A DNA stretch of 64,000 bases from Apostichopus japonicus (Eukaryota; Echinodermata; Holothuroidea; Aspidochirotida; Stichopodidae), in contig NC_092562.1 in the NCBI RefSeq assembly GCF_037975245.1, positions 14,331,521 through 14,395,520 on the forward strand. The letters run 5' to 3'. The translations under genes were made by a program, and so were the position numbers. Below the pieces are notes generated by a model. The model searched no databases. It saw only the letters and a program-made list of their open reading frames with translations, and was not told where the DNA came from. Shown here one piece after another: positions 52,061 through 63,428 of the stretch (its first letter is position 1; each line of letters opens with the position of its first letter).

Positions 52061-53577
52061 CGCTATTGTAATACAATGGTCGAACTGCATTTGGGTGACC
52101 TTTGACCTCAGGTTGACCTCCAGTGACCTGTATTAGCTTCTTTCAAGTTGATTCTTTGAAGTTTCGTGGGCATATTCCAATCTAACTTGTCCATAAGTGG
52201 ACTCCTCTGCAACCCTAATGTGCGAAGTTATTAAGAGATTTGGTTTGGTTTTGTAATACTTGGTGTGTGGATTCATAACATTGAGTTCAAGAACCCTATT
52301 GCTTTTGATGGAGGTGTGTATAACCACGTACAGTAGACTGACCTGTGTTAGCATGTCATAGTGTTATTGTAACAGCTAGTTCTGGTTATACTAACAAGCA
52401 GAAGTCTAGTGCATTAAAGTCATCGAAACCTCAATGCATTTTGCATTCTGGTTTAAACTACATTCGTGTACCAAACATTTTTTTGGGGGGTACACAAACG
52501 TTAACAATATGAGGGGAAAAAACGAGAGAATAATGTGGTCGAAAACCATCCGATAATATCACATATGTTTTAGGTAACCGTTCATTACATTCAATTTCGT
52601 GGTTTACCCCCCCCCCCCTACCCCCGCACGTATCGCACATATTCTTGAGGTGACTTGTCATTACATTCTCTTTGGTAGTTGACATTCTCCCCCCCCCCCT
52701 CATCATCGGCCCCATCCCCCAGGTTCGAGTACATTTAGATTTTGTGTTCCCTTTGATTTTTCACCATCGCCCGATGCGTCCAAAAAAACCCACCCCAAAC
52801 CCCGCTGGCGACGCCACTGCTTCTAAACTTGAATTATATTACAAATGAATGCATCATAAATTGATTGCACACATGTTTTTTAGTATTGTATTATGCTTAA
52901 CAACTCCTTCAGTGAAAGTCAGTGAAAACTTATCCTAAGTCAAAATGGAGTGAACTTGCAATAAAGGAAATTGATACATATTTTGTCAATTTTTATCGGT
53001 GATAATATTATCTGTTTTCTCCAGATTCTCCTTTTGGTACAAAATATAATAACCATAGCAACATATTGTTGGAATTGAAATGTGTTCCACCACGATATAT
53101 ACCTATATTATACCTTCTATACATTAACAGGCATGTGACAGATCACATATAAATCTAGCATGCATGCAAAGTTATCGACATTTTAGAAGAGTTTAATTTT
53201 TTTTTCATACCTTTATTTGCAAACCTTAAACGAGCTACATTAGAACTTAACGAGTTATGGTTGTTTTTGTAAGTTAAGCATTACTTGGTTGTTGAGACTA
53301 AAGAAGTGTTTCGCGCCATAAATATGTATGACTACGATAATCAAGAAAGATGCTTGTGTTTAAATCAGCAACCGCTTTTCATTAATTGCATATCTTTAAA
53401 TTAGATCGATTGGGCGAGAAAACAAATCTCAAAATGGAATGGAATGGTTAATTGAGTATGCTTATAAGCTATATCATTATGTGACAAAATATATATATGA
53501 GAGTTTGTGATAGCTTACTTTAAGGAGAAGCAAATACATCCAACATTATCAGTTTATGTGGTAGAGATCACCATATA

Positions 53578-54106
53578 TACATGTGCAGTGGCGGCGCCAA
53601 TGGGGGGCTTGGGGGTGCTTTAGCCACCCCTCTGAAGTAGTCAGCCCCCCCCCCATTAGCCCCCCCAACTGAAATAGGCAAAAAAAAAACTCATTGAAAC
53701 AATATAGCCTACCCAAATTTTGTCAGCCATAACGCAGTGCTACAATGGTCAATGGAAATTTTGATGAATTTTTCACATGATAATAGTCAGTGACTCAGTT
53801 GTGGTGCAGGAAGCCTTGTTTTGGTGACTGATAAAAACAATTCAGAATCCAGCTTTATCCGCCAGGTGTTACTCACAAAAAAATGCATATTTTTGGAGAA
53901 ATTTTCAGGTGACAAAAGCCTCGCTAAATGCCACCATTTTGCATGTAGGCCTTTCCAGGATAGGGAAAAATTTCACCCCCTCCCCTTATACCCCTCCCCC
54001 AGGACGGCGATCACTCAATCTTGTAAGCCACCCCAAAAGATGGCTCAGCCCCCCCCCCCCTTAGCCTCCCCAACTAAAAATTCCTGGCGCCGCCACTGTA
54101 CATGTG
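53578..54106. mobile_element. hAT-like MITE with exact 8 bp duplication
   Basis: The element is 53586-54098. The left end cagtggcggcgccaa mirrors the right end ggcgccgccactg. TACATGTG flanks it exactly on both sides (53578-53585, 54099-54106). The arms contain G-rich or C-rich tracts typical of the family. The open frame inside has no recognisable domain. Confidence 0.95.
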
Positions 54107-55513
54107 TGATGAATTAACGACTCAGAAGCAGTCTATCGAAGAACCACGATACTTGCTTGGTATGGGAGATATCGTGTTATCAATATATGTGATCTCATAG
54201 TGCACAGTAGATGCAAGGTTGAACCTTCCCCGAACCCTTTGTTTTATTTTCATATCTGTAAATGGCTGTAAACATTATAGGTCTATTGACACTAAAACCA
54301 GTACTCAAATCTGAGTTGTCCGTATAGAACACACTTGTTTACACATGTTAAGGTTCCTCTAACCCTCGTTCCCTTTCTCCACCCCTCACCCCCACCCCAA
54401 TCCCACAACCCCCTCCCTCACCCCAATCCCACAACCCCCTCCCTCACCCCAAACCGACACTATCCAAAGCGCAGGCTTATACACTTATCTGATTTGCAGA
54501 TTGACAGAAAATGGTTATGGAAAAATGACACAGATCTTCCAGAAAATGTTTATACAGTTCAAGCATGGTTGTTACGTCACAGATACACTTTGCTGCATGA
54601 CATTCTGGATAGGACAACATACCCATGATGCACTGCGAAACTGTGGAATGCCAATGCATGTTTCAAACCTATACAGGTGTTGAAACGCGCCTCCAAAGAC
54701 TTCGAAACAAAATGCTATTTGTCATCAAAGCATCACCATACATACCCAATGGTTAAAACTAACATTGTTTTGGTCCACGTTCCATGCCTAATGTCGGTTT
54801 ATTTACCCAAAATGTGGGAAAGGGTTGGACTTCAGTATACTAATTAATCTCTCTCGGATCAGGGCGCATCGCCGGTCGGTATATTCCACTATTACGAGAG
54901 GGGTGCTACCTGTTTGGGTAAAATCTAAAACAGTCGTTGTATGTCGTTCTCAAATTATTTTGAGAATGACACTTCACAACCCTAACCTAGTTTAATTTAA
55001 TGAATTAATATTATTGATATTATTTTTAACCCCTATAACCTATGCCAACCTTTTACCATGGAGTTACACTTGACGTCAGGCTATTATTGAATGGTATAGT
55101 CCAAAATAAAACAGACCGGCGACGAGTAAGACTTGATCCCAAACTGCACTACACCCAGGCTGACTTCTCCAAATCCTGTTTGCGATCATCACAGTTATGG
55201 TATAACATATAATATTATGCAGATAAATTGCTTGAGTCTATTCAGTCACTGTAAAGCACTTTCGTGCACAGGATTTCAAAGGTGTAGGGGCCGGAGGACC
55301 AAATTCAATATTTCCTTCGAGTTAGATGGATGGACACCACGTATAAAACAAAAGTTCAAGGACCACAATGCAGCACCTTTACTTTATCAATACTTCGCTT
55401 CGGGCCCTCCCATAAAGATTCAGATCCGTCTGGGAATTTTGGAGTTTATTATTATTTTTAAGCAAAATATTGCTCTTAGAGCTACTTATATAAACCTAAT
55501 TTATAGACGACAT
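54107..55513. other. No gene recognised
   Basis: A small C-rich simple repeat (caccccaatcccacaacccc) sits at about 54385-54450. The rest is unremarkable, with no supported exon. Confidence 0.4.
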
Positions 55514-56064
55514 ATGCATCAGGTGACATCCCTATGTTCCGACGTCTCTATGTTCCGACGTCTCTATGTTCCGACAATTTGTTTGGACTCTAATTTTTTT
55601 TGACCATAATTTGTTCGGAACCAATTTTTTTTTGGAGTCTAAATCTTTTTGGTCCCCCATTTTTCGGTCCAAATTTTTTGGGGGGACTTAATTTTTTGGG
55701 ACCCAAATTTTTGGGACCGAATTTTTTTTGGGGGGGACTCCTTTTTTTTGGACCAATATTTTCTTGACCTACCTTTTTTTGGGGACACAATTTTTTGGAC
55801 GCACCAAATTTTTTTCACGAAATTTAATTGTTTGTACTCAAATTTTTTGGGACCAAAATCAGTTTGGTCCAAGAAAAATTGGGTCCGAAAAAAGTTGGTC
55901 CGAAAACATGTTGGTCAAAAATTTTGGTCCAAAAAAAATTGAGTACGAAAAAATTTCGGTAAAAAAAATTAGAGTCCCAAAAAATTGTCGGAACATAGAG
56001 ATGTCGGAACATAGAGACGTCGGAACATAGAGACGTCGGAACATAGAGATGTAACCATGCATCA
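55514..56064. mobile_element. 535 bp foldback element with exact 8 bp duplication
   Basis: The element is 55522-56056. Arms start ggtgacatccctatgttccg on the left and ggttacatctctatgttccg on the right (reverse complement), followed by repeated tctatgttccgacg units. Inward, both arms turn into T-rich segments of aattttttgggacc type in opposite orientations. ATGCATCA flanks both sides exactly (55514-55521, 56057-56064). The lysine-proline rich frames inside are low-complexity artefacts. Confidence 0.9.
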
Positions 56065-57672
56065 GAATCACGTCTGTGTTTTTTTTTTATAGCCGAAGAG
56101 AACCCCCTGAACCACTACACGGGAGTCGACGCCAGTAACCCCAGTGCAACACCAGTTCCTTTATAAAAAATCCTTAGACCTCTGGCCCTGTCATAGAGGT
56201 TCATGCTGAGAAAGAGGCCTTTGTAACATTCTAGACAGTCAAGAATAATATGAAATGAACGTCACAACCTTGCTCTTACTGCTTAATTAAAATTTGTGGA
56301 GGTAGGGATTACATTGGTTCAATAGCTATTTTCTCGTAACGTCCTATCCATAAGCAAATAGGTAGCCCATGTACAGTCGGGTGTTGAGTTGCTGTGCATT
56401 TTGTGGGTTCTTTGCTTGATAACGTGCAACCCCTAGCCTATCTTTAATTGTCTGATATCATACAGAATTTAGCTTTTCTCTCGATTCGTGTAACCTTTAG
56501 ACTTATTTGGATTTGGATTGTGTCGCTTAAAGATAAGAAATCAATGTTAACTCACTCTGCGACTCAATGCTCCACAGGAAACAAAATATTGATCTTTTTT
56601 ATTCAATAAGGAATTACGCTTTAGAGGATGGCATAATGAAGTAACGGGTCTACGTGACCATTTAATTGGCAATGTTTATGCTATCTTCCTATGCTATCTT
56701 CCTATATATATGCTCGTGGCGAAGCTACATTGGTTTCTATAGTAACTAATGTGGCTTTTTACTAGTTCTGTATACCCATGCACGTGTTTTTGTTAGTATA
56801 GGATACATCGGAGGTCGTTTCGTTTGCATTCGTTGTCCAAGTTCTCGATTTTGTTTTTTCTATGAAGATACACTTTATTGCCTACTCTAATCAGGGAGCT
56901 GCTACGGTTAGAGTTGCTCTAATGAAGTAAATCAAGTGTATAGGAGACGGAGATTTTCATTTCGTTAATATATCAGAAATGACTAAAACACGGTATATGA
57001 TGAAGGTCTTTATAGTTAGACTATAAGGACATGTTACATATAGGCTTTATGAAAAATACAAATACTTAAAACGTTCTTACTCCTTAATCTTCAATTAATT
57101 GCGTAATTAGCGAGAGACAGAAGACGATACATAATTTAATTTTTTTTATAAGTATATTATTTTGAGAAAAAAAAATACTGTATGAGATATTTGAGTAAAT
57201 TGCTCTTAACTAGGGAACAAACACAAATTGTTGCATTTATTTATAGCCAGCACATGATTGATTCCAAGGACAACTCATGTCTTATTATCAATAGTAATTC
57301 CAGAACACTTGTAACGGCACCCACCCCCACCCCAACCCCATCCTAACCCCCACCCCACCCCAGAGACCAGCCTGCTCTTTCCCATCCCGATCTACACTCG
57401 TCCGACCATTTGAGTGGCCAGCGAAGTTATGCTGTCTGTTACAATTGATCTATGTTGGCGTCCAATACACGAATATTTACATTAAAAGTGAATACCAAAT
57501 TTGTAAATACGTCGATATTAATATGAAATATGAAAAATAAATGCTTAATAAGGGACACCATTCCCGAAGCATTAATGTCATGAATTCCTTTGCTACTATT
57601 TTAATTATCGTTAGCCTCAAATGAATTATTGAAAAAGCTATGAAATTTCATGGCGTAGATTTAAAAAAATGG
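56065..57672. other. No gene recognised
   Basis: Contains a half copy of the cagggagctgct hairpin near 56887 and a short C-rich tract near 57320. No exon was supported. Confidence 0.4.
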
Positions 57673-58002
57673 AAGTAGTTCAGGCGCGTAGCAAGGAATT
57701 TGCCAAGGGAGGGGCGAAACTGTAGGCAAACTATCAGAGCCGTAGATGCGGCATTGTAAACTACCTAAGCGTAGCGCCACCATGTGTTGGCGCGAAGTGT
57801 AAAAGAAAATGTTGGCTGAAAATGCCTCCCAGATCGCTGGAAATGGCACTTTCCAGGCCTTGTAAGTTGCATCTTGGCATTTCCTCTTTTGAAATTACTA
57901 GCGATACCATAAAAACATTTAAAAACATTAAAAATATGCTCAAGGGGGACGACTGCCCCCTCCCCCGCCCCCCCCCCCCTTGGCTACGCGCCTGAAGTAG
58001 TT
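57673..58002. mobile_element. hAT-like MITE (CAGGCGCGTAGCC family), copy 2
   Basis: The element is 57681-57994, with ends caggcgcgtagcaagg and cttggctacgcgcctg. The octamer AAGTAGTT is repeated exactly on both sides (57673-57680, 57995-58002). The body is close to copies at 29935 and 60535. It lies about 100 bp past the stop codon of the sulfotransferase gene. Confidence 0.95.
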
Positions 58003-58094
58003 GCATATGAATGTATCCTCTTACCCCTTTACTCCTCACCAATCTCACTCAAATTATATTCTACATTCATATCAAGTAATCTTCAAAAATTCTC

Positions 58095-59969
58095 TTAAAG
58101 AACGAAATTGGAGATGTAACTCGGGAGAGTCTTCTGTCCGTATTGGGCAAGAGTGGCATTAACCGTTCTGATATGACCTTCGATCCTTTTATGCATCTCA
58201 TTAGAGAATGGGTCAAAGTTTAAATCTGATCTCTTAGTACCTAGAGAGACTTTGGTAGGTTCCGTCGAAGGGTATTCTTGAACAGCGCACGCTATTCGTC
58301 TAACGTTCAACGGCTGGTCGAGAAATTCTAGCATTCTGAGCAGCTGTTTTGTTGAGTCTTCTTGTAAATCTTCGTAGTTTACAACAATCAGTCGTTTGGA
58401 TCGTCTGATCCAGTTGGTTGCAGTAGCTAACCATTCAAAGGCAGACTTGTCGACAAATGAAGGCCAATCTATATATGAACGAATAACAAACAGACCATCA
58501 ATGGGAGAATTGAAGCACGATATATCGTTTCAGTTATTCCGATTATTTCCAAAACTTTCTTGGTTTGAACATGTTATTTATGTGGGTTAGAACATTTACG
58601 ACCGATGAACGTATATATCTCCTCCAAACTGTCCCAGTTAGGCTTAAACATATTTATTAGACCCTATTTGATCGATTTTCTACTCCATCCCTCCATGCCC
58701 TCGGATTCGTTCACATATAAACCCGATCATTGACATAGAAGAATGATTGTATGGTATTCATCCTACCTCTCCCACTCTCCTCTTTTCTCTTTTCCTTTTT
58801 CCGTCTCCGCACCTCTCCCCTTCATTTCCCTTGCTTTTCTTTTGAGAAGCTGATTTTCCTTTTGAGGCAACATGGTATAAGCTCCCCCACCCCTCGCGAC
58901 GTAGAAAACCTAACAAAGTAAATTATAACAACAACACTAAGCTAATCTCACTTTTACCTTCGCTCTTCATAAACTCGATAGCTCTTCTCTGCCTGTCGAC
59001 GTCCGAGGCATACATATATTTATTGAAGACTTCAGTTACGATGGCTGTATACGGATTTCTTATTAGGAGAATAGCGCCACTAGTGAATACATCTACGTGT
59101 CTTACTTTGAAGAGATGTGTCATCTGGCATAATGTTGTTCTAGAATAATACGGTAATTGGTCACCCAAAAATGCTGTAATAAGACAGATTAATATAACGT
59201 GAATTTTATAAATGAGTTTTATAATTGGACAGACGACAGAATAAACAGGGAAATGTCACAAACTTAAAGAAGCCTAACTGCATTGGTTGTCCCCCTCCCC
59301 CTATCTCTCCCCTTACCCCTCACCTTACCCCTACCCCTCCCCTAACTTGGGAATGAAATATGTTCACTGGAGGATACTAATATTCATCACCGTAGGCCTA
59401 TACATATAATGGGGATAGAAATCTGTGAAGGAAACGTGGTAGATCTGTAGACAGTTGGTATAGTTGGCAGTTCACTAAAAATAATATAAGAATGATGTTA
59501 TCATTAGGGTCTTTTATCAGGACACCAACAGGACCAACAATTTAGAAGCTATTAACAAACGCTGCTATAATTTTAAAAAATATGAAGGAATCATCGTTTT
59601 CTTAGAAGTGGCTAAACCGTTTCGTTGCAAGGCCAACGTGAAGTAAAACGGCGTTTACAATATAAACCGACATAACTTATATATGTATGTATATATATAT
59701 AGTTCTATATATATATAGTTCTATATATATATAGTTCTATATATATATAGTTCTATATATATAGTTCTATATATAGAACTATATATAACTATGTATATAT
59801 ATAGAACTATATAGTTCTATATATATATATATACATATATATATATGTATACTATATAACTATATATATATATATATATATATATAAATATATATATATA
59901 TGAGGCTATATATGGAGGCTGAAAGTTTTTTCACTGTTCTTGATTTTCCAACTCATTAAGATTTTCATT

Positions 59970-60042
<73 letters not shown>

Positions 60043-63000
60043 TTTTATATATATATTTACATATATACATATATATATACATGGCTGCAACCAGTGACTA
60101 CGTCTATTATAGTTGACATTTTGTAAGAGTTAACTGTGAGAAATAGCATACTAAACATCATACCTTCTGATCTGACTGCTATTTGCCCTTCTGTCTTTGA
60201 AGCAACACTTCCAGTATAGATACCAGTTGAGCGTTCCAAGAGTCGCCTAGTCCAGGCATTTCCAGATCCAGGGAAACTTGCCAAAGCAATCAGTGGCATG
60301 GAATTCTTCGGCCTCAATGACATTTCGGAACATCTAGTATCTACGTCAGAAATTGTAAGGAAATTAATCCATTCAAAAAAAAAGAAGTAGGTCGAAACAA
60401 CTATGATCCATAATTTGGGCATTTTAACCCCTTTTATTTACATTCACACATTCTGTTATTAGTAACATTCATCCACTGCAAGTTTTACTGGAACTCTCCG
60501 AGGACAGACAATACGGGACATAACCATTGTCAGACAGGCGCGTGGCCAGGAATTCGCCATGAGAGGGGCGAACCTGTGGGTTCAGAGCCGTGGATTCTGC
60601 GTTGAAGACATAGGTTGGCGCTACGCGTACAAGAAAATTGTGGCTGAAAATGCCTCCCAGATCGCTAGAAATGGCACTTCCCAGGCCTTATAAGTTGCAT
60701 CTAAGCTTGAAATTACTAGCGATATCATAAAAACATACAATAAAATATGCTCAAAGGGGGCGGTCGCCCCATTCTCCCCACCCTCCACCTTGGCTACGCG
60801 CCTGTTGTCAGAAAAACGTCCATTTCCAGCATCCGCTAGAATGGTGACAATGAGGCAGGGGTAGGGGGGACGTTATAAGGCTATAGGCAGTGGCGTCGCC
60901 AAGGGGGGCCAGGGGGCACGTGCCCCCCCCCCCTGGAAAACCTAGTGCCCCCCCCCTGAGTGCCCCCCATCTGAGATTTGGGTTGGTAAAAAAATATATT
61001 GTTATATTCAACTCCCATCATCTGAGTTGGTTTTTCATAAGGACAAAGAAGCACAGTAATTCGTATTTTCTTCAAATGAGCTGCGAAAAAATGAACAAGT
61101 TTATCCTTGAACGTCGGGTATCGAAGTCGTAACCCGCGCCATCACAACAGGTGTCGATATTTACATTGAATGTGTCAGTGCTCACGCCATACCAGCGGAT
61201 ATACAAGTCCGCTTCGCGAGCTACATGACTGTGAGAAGGGAGGGTACTGCAATATGTTGCCTTGGTCTGAGGTTGACAGGTTAGGAGCTGACGAAATGTG
61301 AGGGTCCGCAGGCACCATACTTGCCTATATTTGTGGACCCATATATTAACCCTGTTGTGTAGGGGGTGCAGAGGTCATTTGAGGTCAGATGCTTGTAGGA
61401 ACAAATGGCGAATGTTCACACCTGCATACTGAGCCATACTCTGTGTGTGATCAAACTTTGGATTGCATGGTGAGATCCCTGATAGGAGCCAATAACGATG
61501 CTGGAACCTGTTACTTCTTAATAGATAATGGGCGAAAACGAGAAGGACAAGAAAGGAGTCGGGGTCATGCACACATTAATTAAACAAATGCAGGTTCTAT
61601 TGATAGGGTTAGGCATAATATCGACAGCATGTGGTTCATATCCTCTGCAAAATTCTGCGCCTTGTTAAAATCATTACCTCAAAAATAGCAATTTCTGGAG
61701 ATATCTTCAGATCGAATTTAGCATCAAATGTGGCAGCATTTTGCATCTAGCCCATCCTCCGTATGCGAAAATTTTCCAAAGGGGAGGGGGGGGCAGTGGC
61801 GGCGGAACCGGGGGGGCCCCTTACTACACTCAAAAACGTCTTTGCGAGTACACTACGAGTAATAGCTACTCTCTTAAAACACCATCAAATATACAAATTA
61901 CAATGTTTTTACAGACTTTTACGTGCAATCTGAGAAATTGCAGGCTTGAGACCCATATTTTAGGGCTAGGTATTCGCAGCATAAAACACTCGGGAAGTGC
62001 CGTTTCCGGCCATCTGGGGGTTTGAAAAACTCAAAATTTTCTTGTACGCTCCGCGCCAACCGATGGTGGCGCTCCGCTTAGATAGTCTCTACACATTAGC
62101 CCCCCCCCCAATAATTTTCCCGTTCCGCCGCGCCTGGAGGGGCACCCCTCCCCTTAGACCCCTCCCCATGACATTGATCCGTATCCACCTAAGTGCCCCC
62201 CCATCAAATGCTGGTGCCCCCCCTGTGCCCCCCCCCCCAGACTGAAAAGTCTGGTGACGCCACTGGCTATAGGGTTTATAATACTTTCCCTTATTATATC
62301 CTCTCTGGTATTATTTCAATCACTGGAATTATTTATAAATCATATAAACGTTTACATTTCTAATCAAATTTGTTAACATTCGTAGTGCAGGCATACATTA
62401 CCAAATCAATGAACACATAGAGAGAGAGGGGCCAGGAAGGGGTCCATGGTCCCGCACTGAGTTACATAACGAGTGAATCCAAGCCCCTGTAAGGGTTATA
62501 TTTCATTGTTACCCTTACCCAAAACTCTTGTTCTGTAGAGCGAGAAGACTTTTAAAGTCCCGCCACAGTGGTACAACGGATTCCCGGAACAAGGAGCATC
62601 ACACATGGTGGTAGGCAAATATCGCAGATTTCTAACAGGTCCAGTAAATATGACACAGTGGCACTTAGATCCATGGAGAAGGCCCGCGTACGTATGTCCC
62701 TATAAATAAAAAATGAGTGAAGGAGTGTTAGCTCAGTGGTTAACGCCGGTGCCTTTCAATCATAAGGTCCCCAGTTCGGGTCACTCCCAGATTAATGTCT
62801 GTCGTCCAATTACAGAGTTGTTGACAATTAACAATTCATAATCATGGACGTTAAATATGAAGGCAAGAGGCTGACTTCGGTCAGCTTGCGGTTATGATAA
62901 GCCAATGAGGCTTCTTCGCGAATTCCTGCTTGCAGGAGGATCTAATATACATACATAATACATACAATTCGACTTACATAAATTCCTGTCGTGTCGCAAG

Positions 63001-63428
63001 ACTTTTAAAGTTATGCATACAGTTATAAATATGGGTAATGAATATGCAAATTGTACCAATACTGTTGACCTTTGACTGATTTCCTGTAGAACCGGATGTC
63101 GAGATTCGCATATATTCCTTCGTTCAGATAAATTTGTAAATACTTTTAGTAGTTTCACATCGTGAGTGAACCTTGAGTGTGAGTAGTTCCGTGGTGACCA
63201 TTTTAGCCGATTAAAGAATTATTGGTGTGAAGAAGACCCTTAAATGTATTTATACCTTTTTATTACATTTGGTAAGACATCTCTCGACAGTCATCTTTGG
63301 GCTGATTTCTTCGAATACAATCGTTAAGTTGGTTCCAATGTAGTTAAATAAATTGATACATCCTCGATATGTACCCGGGGCAGCTGAGAAATTAGACCAC
63401 GTTTGGAATGTTTGACCAAATGCACCAC
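58095..63428 (-). CDS. WSC-domain sulfotransferase (WSCD-like), five exons, 5' end open
   Basis: Exons in order: 63428-63256, 62699-62519, 60340-60164, 59173-58958, 58468-58095, all phase-matched, about 373 residues visible. The first two form one WSC domain: YRGC, then [28 protein letters not shown] and [11 protein letters not shown]. The third exon holds the sulfotransferase cofactor loop [14 protein letters not shown]. The fourth has AILLIRNPY, matching the 3'-phosphate-binding segment. The last has VVNYEDLQ and runs to the stop. Known relatives are type II Golgi membrane proteins; WSCD1 in vertebrates is reported to sulfate sialic acid. Vertebrate proteins have two WSC domains, only one is visible here. 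The N-terminal anchor is unplaced: a hydrophobic frame (LGILIVLYIW, LAILLFMVIF) continues upstream to about 63557 after an acceptor-like tttttgtacag, or the exon starts at 63428. Confidence 0.85.
59690..60055. repeat. TA-rich minisatellite and (TG)n tract
   Basis: Repeats of atatatagttctatat, in both orientations, run from 59690 to 59830, followed by TA runs and a (TG)n tract at about 60011-60039. A SINE tail fragment (ggaggctgaaag, tcactgttcttgatttt) interrupts it at 59912-59965. All lie in an intron of the sulfotransferase gene. Confidence 0.93.
60527..60812. mobile_element. hAT-like MITE (CAGGCGCGTAGCC family), copy 3
   Basis: The element is 60535-60804, with ends caggcgcgtggccagg and cttggctacgcgcctg. 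TTGTCAGA is repeated exactly on both sides (60527-60534, 60805-60812). It sits in an intron of the sulfotransferase gene. Confidence 0.95.
60880..62273. mobile_element. hAT-like non-autonomous element, 1378 bp
   Basis: The element is 60888-62265. Ends are cagtggcgtcgccaa and ggtgacgccactg. GCTATAGG flanks both sides exactly (60880-60887, 62266-62273). Inside, a second left-end-like sequence (cagtggcggcggaacc) occurs at about 61795, so the element is probably composite. A block near 62010-62080 (ctccgcgccaaccgatggtgg) resembles the body of the CAGGCGCGTAGCC elements. It lies in the sulfotransferase intron between exons 62519-62699 and 60164-60340. Confidence 0.93.
62722..62968 (+). repeat. tRNA-derived SINE, copy 3
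   Basis: Full-length copy of the family at 11251: ggagtgttagctcagtggtt head, B box, ttgacaattaacaattcata, then the gcaggaggatctaa tail and CATA repeats. It is inserted about 25 bp from the acceptor of sulfotransferase exon 62519-62699, opposite to the gene. Confidence 0.93.

Larger units (their letters stand above)
49732..52827. mobile_element. 3.1 kb non-autonomous hAT-like element carrying AGGTCA arrays
   Basis: The proposed element is 49740-52819. The left end reads cagggcgtagccagg and the right end, reverse complemented, cagtggcgtcgccagc, an imperfect inverted repeat. Flanking octamers are tttctaaa and cttctaaa (7 of 8). The interior is mostly a 450 bp tandem repeat (next entry), with poly-C tracts near the right end. 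A (TGTA)n tract lies at 49940-49992. No transposase is visible. Confidence 0.65.

Noticed and set aside
55590-55942. Lys-Pro-rich frames on both strands resembling histone-like tails
   Set aside because: Low-complexity product of the foldback element; open on both strands for the same reason.
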